DNA from: Flagellimonas aequoris | GTDB taxonomy: Bacteria > Bacteroidota > Bacteroidia > Flavobacteriales > Flavobacteriaceae | Reading direction: 5' to 3' | NCBI RefSeq assembly: GCF_003584165.1 | Contig: NZ_QXFJ01000008.1 | Span: forward strand, 186,001-250,000 | Length of the DNA: 64,000 nucleotides | In this document: one piece after another, positions 1 to 8,920 of the stretch | How positions within the stretch are numbered: position 1 is the first letter of the stretch | Layout: the number at the start of each line of letters is the position of its first letter | Notes under the pieces: generated by a model | Told to the model about the DNA's origin: nothing | What the model saw: only the letters and a program-made list of their open reading frames with translations | Databases searched by the model: none | Position numbers and translations under genes: made by a program

Positions 1-83
1 ACCTGATCGGGCCAGTTTATTTAGAATCTTTATAAATTAGATGTTATAAATACCTTAACATTTTAAAAAATGCCTGTATGTCT

Positions 84-91
84 TACTTTTG
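84..91 (+). promoter_or_regulatory. Probable -7 promoter element of the act-cox operon
   Basis: TACTTTTG matches the Bacteroidota -7 consensus TAnnTTTG exactly and lies about 87 bases before actA. I do not see a convincing TTTG at the -33 position, so the promoter call rests on the -7 element and its position ahead of the first gene of the operon. Confidence 0.45.
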
Positions 92-178
92 TTGCCACTC
101 TTGGTAGTGTAAAAAGCTATTGTTCTCAATTTCAATAGAAAGAATCGTGCCAAGGATTTCGATAGAAATTTCGTAAAT

Positions 179-1522
179 ATGAAAAAGGTTTTATACCGCC
201 ATCTATTTTCTAAAGTTTTAGGTTTATCTCTCCTACTTTTCTCCACATCTTTTTATGCACAGGAAGAAACAGCCGCCGCTGAAACGGGTGGGGGTGATCC
301 TGTAAAAGGAAAACAGCTCTTCAACCAAAACTGTGCCGCTTGTCACGCGCTTGACCGTAAGATGACCGGTCCTGCGTTGGCCAATGTGGAACAACGTTTG
401 GCGGACGATGCCGGATTGGATCGTGAATGGATCTATGCTTGGGTAAAGAACAGTCCCGGGGTGATTGCCTCTGGCGATGCTTATGCCACTGCGCTCTATG
501 CGGAGTTTAATCAAGCGGCCATGACGCCTTTCCCTACACTGTCCAATGAAGATATCGACAATATTTTGGCCTATACCGCCGCGCCTCCGGCAACTCCGGC
601 TGCCGCTACGGCAACCGCTGCTGATACTGGTGCTGGTTCTGGTGATGCTTCAGGAGGGATTTCCAATGAGATGATCTTAGGGGCTTTGGCCCTTGTCTTT
701 GGATTGTTGGTGGTGATGTTGATATTGGTGAACAAGACCTTGCGTCGCATCGCCGAAGCCAATGGGGTTGTTCTGGATAAAGAAAAAGAAAAAAGATTGC
801 CCATTTGGAAGGCGTTTGCCCAAAACCAGTTCTTGGTGTTGGTGACCACGATTTTCCTTTTATTGGCAAGTGCCTATTTTGCTTACGGCTATATGATGCA
901 GGTGGGTGTAGACCAGGGTTACGCCCCTGTTCAGCCGATTCACTTCTCTCACAAGGTGCACGCCGGGGACAACAAGATTGAATGTAAATATTGCCACTCA
1001 TCCGCAAGGGTATCCAAAACTTCAGGTATCCCTTCGTTGAACGTATGTATGAACTGCCACAAATCGATTTACCAATATGCAGGAAACCCTGAAGGGCCTT
1101 CTGCTGAGGATTTGGCTGCCGGGCATACCAATGATTTCTATACAGGCGAGATCAAGAAATTGTATAAGGCCGTTGGATGGGATGAGGAAAATCAAAAATA
1201 TACAGGTGAGACACAGCCTGTGGAATGGGTAAGGATCCACAATCTACCCGATTTTGCCTACTTCAACCACTCACAGCACGTTTCTGTGGCGGGTGTGGCC
1301 TGTCAAACTTGCCACGGTCCGGTAGAGGAAATGGAAATCGTTGAGCAATTTGCTCCGCTTACCATGGGATGGTGTATCAATTGTCACCGTACCACCAACG
1401 TGAAGATCGAGGGCAATGAATACTACGAAGCCATTCACGAAGAACTGTCCAAAAAATATGGCGTGGAGCAATTGACCGCGGCCATGATGGGTGGTATCGA
1501 ATGTGGTAAGTGTCACTATTAA
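179..1522 (+). CDS. actA: Alternative complex III subunit ActA, hexaheme c-type cytochrome
   Basis: Electron-carrying subunit of the membrane quinol:electron acceptor oxidoreductase (alternative complex III). A Sec signal peptide (about residues 1-27) precedes a class-I monoheme domain (CAACH at 52-56), an Ala/Thr-rich linker, two membrane segments (about 160-185 and 217-240) and a multiheme domain with CKYCH 269-273, CMNCH 290-294, CQTCH 375-379, CINCH 399-403 and CGKCH 442-446. That makes six CXXCH sites, the last almost at the C-terminus. In the family the multiheme part passes electrons from the iron-sulfur subunit ActB toward cytochrome c or the oxidase. First gene of act-cox; actB follows after 33 bases. 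The N-terminal monoheme domain joined to a pentaheme domain is the notable feature. Confidence 0.93.
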   Translation: MKKVLYRHLFSKVLGLSLLLFSTSFYAQEETAAAETGGGDPVKGKQLFNQNCAACHALDRKMTGPALANVEQRLADDAGLDREWIYAWVKNSPGVIASGDAYATALYAEFNQAAMTPFPTLSNEDIDNILAYTAAPPATPAAATATAADTGAGSGDASGGISNEMILGALALVFGLLVVMLILVNKTLRRIAEANGVVLDKEKEKRLPIWKAFAQNQFLVLVTTIFLLLASAYFAYGYMMQVGVDQGYAPVQPIHFSHKVHAGDNKIECKYCHSSARVSKTSGIPSLNVCMNCHKSIYQYAGNPEGPSAEDLAAGHTNDFYTGEIKKLYKAVGWDEENQKYTGETQPVEWVRIHNLPDFAYFNHSQHVSVAGVACQTCHGPVEEMEIVEQFAPLTMGWCINCHRTTNVKIEGNEYYEAIHEELSKKYGVEQLTAAMMGGIECGKCHY

Positions 1523-1555
1523 GAATTAAAAAGCAGATAATCTCAGATATATCGT

Positions 1556-4500
1556 ATGGCATCAAACAAGAAATATTGGAAAAGTGAAGCGGAGTTGAAT
1601 CCGAACGATTCCATTGTTGAGGCGCTAAGACACAACGAGTTTACAGAACAGATTCCCGTTGATGAGTTTTTGGGCGACAAGGAAAACCTGTCCTCATCTA
1701 ATACATCCAGAAGGGACTTTTTGAAATATGTGGGCTTCAGTACAGCGGCTGCTACCGTAGCGGCATGTGAGGGGCCTGTACACAAATCCATTCCTTATGT
1801 GGTGCAACCGGACCGAATTGTTCCCGGTGTGGCCAACTACTACGCCACCACCATTGCCGATGGATTTGACTTTGCCAGCATTTTGGTGAAGACCAGGGAA
1901 GGAAGGCCGATTAAGATCGAGAACAATACCGATGCCAAGGTCAATGGAAGTGCCAATGCCAGGGTGCAGGCTTCCGTACTTTCCCTATATGACAGTAAAA
2001 GAGTTCAAGGGCCATTGGCAAAAGGGGAACCTATCGAATGGAAGGTCCTTGATGGCACGGTGAGGGCCAAATTGAACAGTTTGAAAGGTTCCAATAAGCA
2101 AGTGGTCTTGTTGACCCAGACCTATGCGAGCCCCTCTACGGATAAATTGATTGCTGAGTTTAAGGCGGCTTATGGTGAAAATGTGAACCATGTGGTTTAT
2201 GATGCCATTTCTGAGGATGCTGCCCTTAACGCATACCAAACGGCTTATGGCGAACGCGCCTTGGCCGATTACGACTTTGAAAAGGCCGAATTGATCGTTT
2301 CCTTCGGAGCTGATTTTCTTGGAGATTGGCAAGGTGGAGGTTATGAAGGAGGCTATGCCAAAGGCAGGGTGCCCAAGCATGGTAAAATGTCAAGACACAT
2401 CCAGTTGGAGTCCAACATGTCCTTGTCAGGTGCCAATGCGGACAAGCGTTATCCAATGACGCCTACCCAACAAAAAATAGCCTTGGCCAAATTGTACGGC
2501 AAATTGAATGGCAGTAATGTGGGAGGTGGTACTTCCGATGTTGATGAAGCCGTTGAAAAAGTAGCCGCAGAAATTAAAAAAGCAGGAAGCAAAGCTGTTG
2601 TGGTCACTGGTCTGAACGATGTAAATGCGCAGACCGTGGTGTTGGCCATCAACAAATTGTTGGCCAGCGAGGCTTTCGATCCCGAAAGCCCAAAATATAT
2701 CCGTCAAGGGGACACTGCCAAGGTAACCAAGTTGGTTGCCGATATGAATGCAGGTCGCGTTGGGGCATTGCTTATGGATGGTGTGAACCCAGTGTACACC
2801 CTTCCCAATTCAGAAGAGTTTGTCTCTGGACTTGAAAAAGTGGATTTGTCCGTTGCCTTTTCATTCAATAATGATGAAACGGCACAAGCTGCCAACTATG
2901 TTGGGGCTGCTTCCCACTATTTGGAGTCTTGGGGTGACGCACAGTTCAAGAAAGGACAATATAGTTTGATGCAACCCGCAATCCGCGAGTTGTTCGACAC
3001 CAAACAGTTCCAAACAGCCTTGTTGGGCTGGATGGGCAGTGAGAAAACCTATTACGATTACATCAAGGAAACATGGAGTACCGATATCCTTCAGGGCGGT
3101 TCTTGGAACAAAGCTTTACAAGATGGTGTTTTCATGGCTCCAGCTGTTGAAGGTGAAGAAACTGCCGAAGTGGTTTCCGCCGATACAACGGAAGGGGAAG
3201 AGACTACTGTGGTGCCGATTGCTTCTGCCATTCGCTCTTTGGTAAATGCCACAAGTGCCGGAACCGAGTTGGTTTTGTATTCCAAAACCGGTATGGGGGA
3301 TGGTCGTCAGGCCAACAACCCATGGTTGCAAGAGTTTCCCGATCCTATTTCCAGGGTGTCTTGGGACAATTATGTGACCGTATCCAAAGCCGATGCTGAA
3401 AAGTGGGGCTTTGAAAATGAAATTGTAGCGGACGGAGGCCTCAATGGTGACTATGCCAAATTGACCGTGGACGGTAAGGTGCTGGAAAATGTTCCAGTAA
3501 TCGTGCAGCCAGGTCAGGCGGTGGGTACCGTTGGTCTTTCTTTCGGATATGGCAAGAAAGCCGGTATGCAGGATGAAATGGCCACTGGTGTAAATGCCTA
3601 TACACTGTATGGAAATTTTGCCAATGTGCAATCCGTCACGGTTGAAAAAGCTGCAGGTGTTCATGAGTTTGCCTGTATCCAATCACACAAAACGTTGATG
3701 GGTAGGGGGGATATCATCAAGGAAACCACCTTGGAAATCTTCAATACCAAAGACCATCACGAGTGGAACCACATGGCGGAGGTTTCTTTGAACCATCAAG
3801 AAATTCCTGTTACGTCACCTGACGCCGATCTTTGGGAATCTTTTGATCGTTCCATTGGACACCACTTCAACCTTTCCATCGATTTGAATGCTTGTACAGG
3901 ATGTGGGGCTTGTGTGATCGCTTGTCATGCAGAGAACAACGTTCCTGTGGTAGGTAAAAGAGAAATGCGTCGTTCCCGTGATATGCACTGGTTGCGCATC
4001 GATAGATATTACTCTTCCGAAGAGACTTTTGAGGAAGACAACGAGAAAAAGGAAAGCATGGACGGCCTTTGGGGAGAAAAAGGCTCCTTGGGCGGATTCA
4101 GGGAGATGGAAGATGCATCTGCCAATCCACAGGTGGCCTTCCAGCCGGTAATGTGCCAGCACTGTAACCACGCTCCTTGTGAAACGGTTTGTCCGGTTGC
4201 GGCAACATCACACAGTAGGCAAGGTCAGAACCATATGGCCTACAACCGTTGCGTGGGTACTAGATACTGTGCCAACAACTGCCCTTATAAAGTACGTAGG
4301 TTCAACTGGTTCTTGTACAACAACAATGACGAGTTCAACTTCAATATGAACAACGATTTGGGTAAAATGGTTATCAACCCAGATGTGAATGTTCGCTCCC
4401 GAGGTGTTATGGAAAAATGCTCTATGTGTATCCAAATGACCCAAAAGACCATCTTGGATGCCAAGAGGGATGGAAGGGTCATCAAGGACGGAGAGTTCCA

Positions 4501-4678
4501 AACAGCATGTTCCGCCGCTTGTAGCACAGGTGCCATGGTCTTTGGGGATGTCAACGATAAAGAAAGCAAAGTGGCCAAGTTGAAGGAAGATGATAGAATG
4601 TACCACCTATTGGAGCATGTGGGAACAAAACCCAATGTGTTCTATCATGTTAAGGTAAGAAACACCCACGAGGCTTAA
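1556..4678 (+). CDS. actB: Alternative complex III subunit ActB (molybdopterin-oxidoreductase-like plus 4Fe-4S ferredoxin domains)
   Basis: Large peripheral subunit of alternative complex III. After an N-terminal extension of about 50 residues comes a twin-arginine signal (SRRDFLK at 51-57), so the folded protein is probably exported by Tat. The middle resembles the catalytic chain of the molybdopterin oxidoreductase family; in ACIII this domain is known to lack the cofactor. From about residue 776 there is a ferredoxin-type module with cysteine groups CTGCGACVIAC, CQHCNHAPCETVC, CVGTRYCANNC and CSMC with later cysteines, enough for four iron-sulfur clusters. In the family these carry electrons from quinol oxidised at ActC to the hemes of ActA. 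An Ala/Glu-rich linker near residues 525-560 looks flexible. Same operon as actA and actC. Confidence 0.94.
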   Translation: MASNKKYWKSEAELNPNDSIVEALRHNEFTEQIPVDEFLGDKENLSSSNTSRRDFLKYVGFSTAAATVAACEGPVHKSIPYVVQPDRIVPGVANYYATTIADGFDFASILVKTREGRPIKIENNTDAKVNGSANARVQASVLSLYDSKRVQGPLAKGEPIEWKVLDGTVRAKLNSLKGSNKQVVLLTQTYASPSTDKLIAEFKAAYGENVNHVVYDAISEDAALNAYQTAYGERALADYDFEKAELIVSFGADFLGDWQGGGYEGGYAKGRVPKHGKMSRHIQLESNMSLSGANADKRYPMTPTQQKIALAKLYGKLNGSNVGGGTSDVDEAVEKVAAEIKKAGSKAVVVTGLNDVNAQTVVLAINKLLASEAFDPESPKYIRQGDTAKVTKLVADMNAGRVGALLMDGVNPVYTLPNSEEFVSGLEKVDLSVAFSFNNDETAQAANYVGAASHYLESWGDAQFKKGQYSLMQPAIRELFDTKQFQTALLGWMGSEKTYYDYIKETWSTDILQGGSWNKALQDGVFMAPAVEGEETAEVVSADTTEGEETTVVPIASAIRSLVNATSAGTELVLYSKTGMGDGRQANNPWLQEFPDPISRVSWDNYVTVSKADAEKWGFENEIVADGGLNGDYAKLTVDGKVLENVPVIVQPGQAVGTVGLSFGYGKKAGMQDEMATGVNAYTLYGNFANVQSVTVEKAAGVHEFACIQSHKTLMGRGDIIKETTLEIFNTKDHHEWNHMAEVSLNHQEIPVTSPDADLWESFDRSIGHHFNLSIDLNACTGCGACVIACHAENNVPVVGKREMRRSRDMHWLRIDRYYSSEETFEEDNEKKESMDGLWGEKGSLGGFREMEDASANPQVAFQPVMCQHCNHAPCETVCPVAATSHSRQGQNHMAYNRCVGTRYCANNCPYKVRRFNWFLYNNNDEFNFNMNNDLGKMVINPDVNVRSRGVMEKCSMCIQMTQKTILDAKRDGRVIKDGEFQTACSAACSTGAMVFGDVNDKESKVAKLKEDDRMYHLLEHVGTKPNVFYHVKVRNTHEA

Positions 4679-4711
4679 TCAAATAAAAAAGAAGTAACTA
4701 GAAGATAAATT

Positions 4712-6433
4712 ATGGCGTCGCATTACGAAGCACCTATTCGAAAGCCCTTAGTTGTCGGAGACAAAGGATACCACGATGTATCAGTGGACATTGCCCGTCC
4801 GGTTGAGGGAAGGGCCAACAAACAGTGGTGGATTGTTTTCACCATTGCGCTTGTGGCATTCCTTTGGGGTCTAGGATGTATCATTTATACCGTTTCCACG
4901 GGTATTGGGGTTTGGGGTCTTAACCGAACCGTTAACTGGGCCTGGGACATCACCAACTTTGTGTGGTGGGTGGGTATCGGTCACGCAGGAACCCTGATTT
5001 CCGCGGTACTTTTGCTGTTCAGACAGAAATGGAGAATGGCGATCAACCGTTCTGCGGAAGCGATGACCATTTTCTCCGTTGTTCAGGCCGGTTTGTTCCC
5101 GATCATCCACATGGGTCGTCCATGGTTGGGCTATTGGGTACTTCCTATCCCGAACCAGTTCGGGTCCCTTTGGGTGAACTTTAACTCGCCATTGCTTTGG
5201 GACGTATTTGCGATCTCAACCTATTTATCCGTATCCTTGGTGTTCTGGTGGACAGGGCTTTTGCCTGACTTTGCCATGATCCGTGACAGGGCGGTAAAAC
5301 CTTTCCAGAAAAAGATATATGGCATATTGAGCTTTGGTTGGACAGGACGTGCCAAGGATTGGCAGCGTTTTGAGGAAGTTTCCTTGGTATTGGCAGGTTT
5401 GGCAACACCTTTGGTACTTTCCGTACACACCATCGTATCCTTTGACTTTGCCACTTCTGTAATTCCAGGATGGCACACCACGATTTTCCCACCGTACTTT
5501 GTTGCCGGTGCGATTTTCTCTGGATTTGCCATGGTAAACACCCTTTTGATCATTATGCGTAAGGTGTGTAACTTGGAAGCATATATCACTGTACAGCATA
5601 TTGAGTTGATGAACATCGTGATCATGATCACAGGTTCCATCGTGGGATGTGCCTATATCACGGAGCTCTTCATGGCTTGGTATTCCGGAGTGGAGTACGA
5701 ACAATACGCCTTCTTGAACAGGGCTACAGGTCCTTACTGGTGGGCATACTGGTCCATGATGACCTGTAACGTGTTCTCCCCACAGTTCATGTGGTTCAAG
5801 AAATTGCGTACCAGCATCATGTTCTCTTTCTTCATCTCCATTGTGGTGAACATCGGGATGTGGTTCGAACGTTTCGTGATCATCGTGACCTCTTTGCACA
5901 GGGATTACCTGCCATCTTCTTGGACCATGTTCTCCCCAACTTTTGTGGATATCGGAATCTTCGTGGGAACCATCGGATTCTTCTTTGTATTGTTCCTATT
6001 GTATTCCAGAACGTTCCCTGTAATTGCTCAGGCGGAAGTAAAATCCATCTTGAAGGCTTCTGGTGAGAAGTACAAAAAATTACGCGAGGCAGGCAAGCCT
6101 TTATATGAAATGCCTGCAGTGAAAGGAAAAACTGCCGTGGTAGAAGTTCCTAAAGTTGAGGCCAATGAAGAGCATGTATCTACTTTATTGGAGGCCATTG
6201 GTAAATTCGACCCAGAGACTGAAACTGCGGACGATCTGAAGAAGGTAAAAGGCATCGGTCCTCAAATGGAGCAGGCGTTGAACCAAATCGGAATCTACAC
6301 CTTTGCCCAAGTAAGCAGAATGACCGAGAAAGAATATGACCTGTTGGATTCCATCACCGGTTCGTTCCCAGGAAGGGCGCAACGTGACGATTGGGCCGGA
6401 CAGGCAAAAAAATTAAATGACGATAAACAGTAA
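4712..6433 (+). CDS. actC: Alternative complex III subunit ActC (NrfD/PsrC-like quinol-oxidising membrane subunit) with helix-hairpin-helix tail
   Basis: Integral membrane subunit of the NrfD/PsrC family, about ten hydrophobic helices in residues 35-445, where menaquinol is bound and oxidised in alternative complex III. After the last helix a charged linker (about 450-505) leads to a C-terminal domain of about 65 residues with the helix-hairpin-helix motif VKGIGPQMEQALNQIGI and a following FAQVSRM segment. Similar modules occur in DNA- or RNA-binding proteins and as tails on other Bacteroidota proteins. The tail would sit on the side where the last helix exits, probably cytoplasmic. It makes the protein about 100 residues longer than a bare NrfD-like ActC. 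actD starts 2 bases after the stop, so translational coupling is likely. Confidence 0.93.
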   Translation: MASHYEAPIRKPLVVGDKGYHDVSVDIARPVEGRANKQWWIVFTIALVAFLWGLGCIIYTVSTGIGVWGLNRTVNWAWDITNFVWWVGIGHAGTLISAVLLLFRQKWRMAINRSAEAMTIFSVVQAGLFPIIHMGRPWLGYWVLPIPNQFGSLWVNFNSPLLWDVFAISTYLSVSLVFWWTGLLPDFAMIRDRAVKPFQKKIYGILSFGWTGRAKDWQRFEEVSLVLAGLATPLVLSVHTIVSFDFATSVIPGWHTTIFPPYFVAGAIFSGFAMVNTLLIIMRKVCNLEAYITVQHIELMNIVIMITGSIVGCAYITELFMAWYSGVEYEQYAFLNRATGPYWWAYWSMMTCNVFSPQFMWFKKLRTSIMFSFFISIVVNIGMWFERFVIIVTSLHRDYLPSSWTMFSPTFVDIGIFVGTIGFFFVLFLLYSRTFPVIAQAEVKSILKASGEKYKKLREAGKPLYEMPAVKGKTAVVEVPKVEANEEHVSTLLEAIGKFDPETETADDLKKVKGIGPQMEQALNQIGIYTFAQVSRMTEKEYDLLDSITGSFPGRAQRDDWAGQAKKLNDDKQ

Positions 6434-6435
6434 TT

Positions 6436-6963
6436 ATGGCATCAAAAGTTATTCAGGCACTTTACAACGATGACGATGTGTTGATGCATGCCGTAAAAAA
6501 AGTTAGGGCAGAGCACCATCATATAGAGGAAGTGTACACCCCGTTTCCAGTGCACGGTCTGGACAAGGCCATGGGATTGGCGGGCACCCGTATCGCGATT
6601 ACCTCTTTTATGTATGGCTGTTTGGGACTTACGGTTGCCGTGGTCATGATGAACTATATCATGATCGAGGATTGGCCACAGGATATCGGTGGTAAACCAA
6701 GTTTCAGCTATTTGCAGAATATGCCGGCCTTTGTACCGATCATGTTCGAGTTAACGGTATTCTTTGCGGCCCACTTGATGGTGATCACTTTCTATTTGAG
6801 AAGTAGGATGTGGCCCTTCAAAAAAGCGGAGAACCCAGATAAACGTACTACCGATGATCATTTTTTAATGGAAATAGGAGTGCACGACAATGAAAAGGAA
6901 CTTGCCGATCTTTTGTGGGAAACAGGAGCGGTAGAAGTAAAAGTTACAGAAAAGGAGTCTTAA
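6436..6963 (+). CDS. actD: Alternative complex III subunit ActD (DUF3341)
   Basis: Small membrane subunit of alternative complex III. It has a soluble N-terminal region with a histidine cluster (EHHHIEE, about 26-32), two transmembrane helices (about 55-75 and 100-122) and an acidic C-terminal domain, the layout expected for DUF3341 proteins. In known complexes ActD anchors the peripheral and membrane parts and carries no cofactor. It starts 2 bases after actC and is followed 4 bases later by actE, so the three are very likely translated together. Confidence 0.92.
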   Translation: MASKVIQALYNDDDVLMHAVKKVRAEHHHIEEVYTPFPVHGLDKAMGLAGTRIAITSFMYGCLGLTVAVVMMNYIMIEDWPQDIGGKPSFSYLQNMPAFVPIMFELTVFFAAHLMVITFYLRSRMWPFKKAENPDKRTTDDHFLMEIGVHDNEKELADLLWETGAVEVKVTEKES

Positions 6964-6967
6964 TAAT

Positions 6968-7537
6968 ATGAAGCAATTAGGTAAAATAAGTGTTGCTTTG
7001 GTCTTGGTACTGCTCGTGGCATCCTGTGCCGATAAGAACAGACCAAACTACCAATACATGCCGAACATGTACGAACCCGTGGGATATGAAACCTATGAAG
7101 GTGTGGACAATGGCTTGTTCCCCGATGGAACAGAGGCCATGCTGCCCGTGGAAGGAACCATTTCCAGAGGATACATGCCCTATGAGTTCGAAAACACTCC
7201 GGAAGGAAAAGAATTGGCAAGATTGAACCCAAGTCCATTGGATTCCCTTCAAATGGAAACCGACCTGGCCAAAGGAAAGGAACTGTACGATATCTACTGC
7301 GCCATTTGCCATGGTGCAAAGGGAGACGGACAGGGCAATCTTGTAAAACGTGAAAAAATATTGGGTGTTCCCAGTTATGATGATGTGGCCCGTAACATTA
7401 CCGTGGGTACGGCTTACCACACCATCTACTACGGATTGAATTCCATGGGCTCCTACGCCTCTCAGTTCGCCAACGAAAAAGAGATGTGGCAGGTGTCCGA
7501 ATATGTGATGAAATTAAAGGAAGACCTAACAAAATAA
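6968..7537 (+). CDS. actE: Alternative complex III subunit ActE, monoheme cytochrome c lipoprotein
   Basis: Membrane-tethered monoheme cytochrome c of alternative complex III. The signal peptide ends in a lipobox (VASC, Cys20), predicting a lipid anchor and periplasmic location. The heme site is CAICH at 111-115, and the methionine in GLNSMGSYA is a plausible distal ligand. In the family this subunit supplements the ActA heme chain in electron delivery to the oxidase. It lies between actD (4 bases) and actF (17 bases). Confidence 0.92.
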   Translation: MKQLGKISVALVLVLLVASCADKNRPNYQYMPNMYEPVGYETYEGVDNGLFPDGTEAMLPVEGTISRGYMPYEFENTPEGKELARLNPSPLDSLQMETDLAKGKELYDIYCAICHGAKGDGQGNLVKREKILGVPSYDDVARNITVGTAYHTIYYGLNSMGSYASQFANEKEMWQVSEYVMKLKEDLTK

Positions 7538-7554
7538 TTGGATAAGAGCAAACT

Positions 7555-8892
7555 ATGTACACCTTTTCAAACAGACTTAGAATAGGATCTTTCATTGCCA
7601 TGGCCCTTGGGGCAATTTTCTTGGTAATAGGTTTTGTATCCGCCCCATCAACAGTGGAAGAGGCCAAGGCCATGGTAGCGGTACATGACGAAGGACATGG
7701 AGGAGGCCACGCGGAAGCAGCCGCGGAGAGCCACGGAGAGGAGCAGGGCCATGGTGCGCAGGCTTCCCAAGAAGAAGGACACGACGCTTCACATGACACG
7801 CATTTGTTGCACCAATTGCAGAACAGACCTTGGTCTGCCCTGTATGTTGCGGCTTTCTTCTTCTTTATGATAGCATTGGGAGTGTTGGCATTCTATGCCA
7901 TCCAAAGGGCAGCCCAAGCGGGTTGGTCCCCTTTATTGTTCCGTGTGATGGAAGGAATCACCGGGTACTTGGTTCCTGGTGGAATCATAGTTTTTGTGAT
8001 TTTGTTGCTTTCTGCATTACATTTTAATCATTTGTTTGTGTGGATGGACCCTGAAACCGTGGCACATGATGAATTGTTGCAGGGCAAGGCAGGGTATTTG
8101 AACCCTACCTTCTTTTTGATCAGGGCGGCCATCTTCTTGGGTGGATGGATTTTCTACAGGGAGTATTCCAGGAAATTGTCCTTGGCCCAGGATGAGTCGG
8201 ATGACAATAGCAACTTTGTAAAGAATTTTAGATGGTCTGCAGCTTTCTTGGTATTCTACTTGGTAACCGAGTCCATGATGTCTTGGGATTGGATCATGAG
8301 TGTGGACCCACACTGGTTCAGTACCCTTTTTGGATGGTATGTGTTTGCCAGTATGTTCGTGTCGGGCATTACTGTGATTGCCATGGTTACCATCTATTTG
8401 AAGTCTAAAGGATATTTGGAAAATGTAAACGATAGCCATGTCCACGATTTGGCCAAGTTCATGTTCGGGATCAGCATCTTCTGGACCTACCTATGGTTCT
8501 CACAGTTCATGTTGATCTGGTATGCGGACATCCCTGAAGAGGTGACCTACTATATCGCAAGGTTCCAAGATTACAAATTGCCATTTTTCGGAATGTTGGT
8601 CATGAACTTCGTGTTCCCATTGTTGGTGCTCATGAACAGTGATTACAAAAGGGTGAACTGGTTTGTGGTAATGGCCGGTATCGTGGTATTGTTGGGCCAT
8701 TATTTGGATATTTTCAACATGATAATGCCTGCTACTGTTGGTGATCAATGGTATATTGGATTGCCTGAGATTGGAGGTATCCTGTTCTTTGGTGGTTTGT
8801 TCGTGTTCTGGGTGTTCACCACCTTGACCAAGGCTCCATTGCAGCCCAAACGAAACCCATTCATTGAAGAAAGTAGACATTTTCATTATTAA
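7555..8892 (+). CDS. actF: Alternative complex III subunit ActF (NrfD-like membrane subunit) with His-rich N-terminal loop
   Basis: Second large membrane subunit of alternative complex III, a shorter relative of ActC with about ten hydrophobic segments. In the family it is membrane-embedded and lacks hemes. The first helix (about residues 10-32) is followed by a His/Glu/Ala/Gly-rich stretch of roughly 50 residues (about 43-90) with about a dozen histidines, absent from the rest of the protein and unlike a helix. Such loops are often variable and may bind metal. The remaining sequence, including the WDWIMSVDPHWFSTLFGW region, is typical for ActF. coxB follows after 28 bases. Confidence 0.92.
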   Translation: MYTFSNRLRIGSFIAMALGAIFLVIGFVSAPSTVEEAKAMVAVHDEGHGGGHAEAAAESHGEEQGHGAQASQEEGHDASHDTHLLHQLQNRPWSALYVAAFFFFMIALGVLAFYAIQRAAQAGWSPLLFRVMEGITGYLVPGGIIVFVILLLSALHFNHLFVWMDPETVAHDELLQGKAGYLNPTFFLIRAAIFLGGWIFYREYSRKLSLAQDESDDNSNFVKNFRWSAAFLVFYLVTESMMSWDWIMSVDPHWFSTLFGWYVFASMFVSGITVIAMVTIYLKSKGYLENVNDSHVHDLAKFMFGISIFWTYLWFSQFMLIWYADIPEEVTYYIARFQDYKLPFFGMLVMNFVFPLLVLMNSDYKRVNWFVVMAGIVVLLGHYLDIFNMIMPATVGDQWYIGLPEIGGILFFGGLFVFWVFTTLTKAPLQPKRNPFIEESRHFHY

Positions 8893-8920
8893 TACGATTT
8901 AAGTCTTAGATAGATAAACG

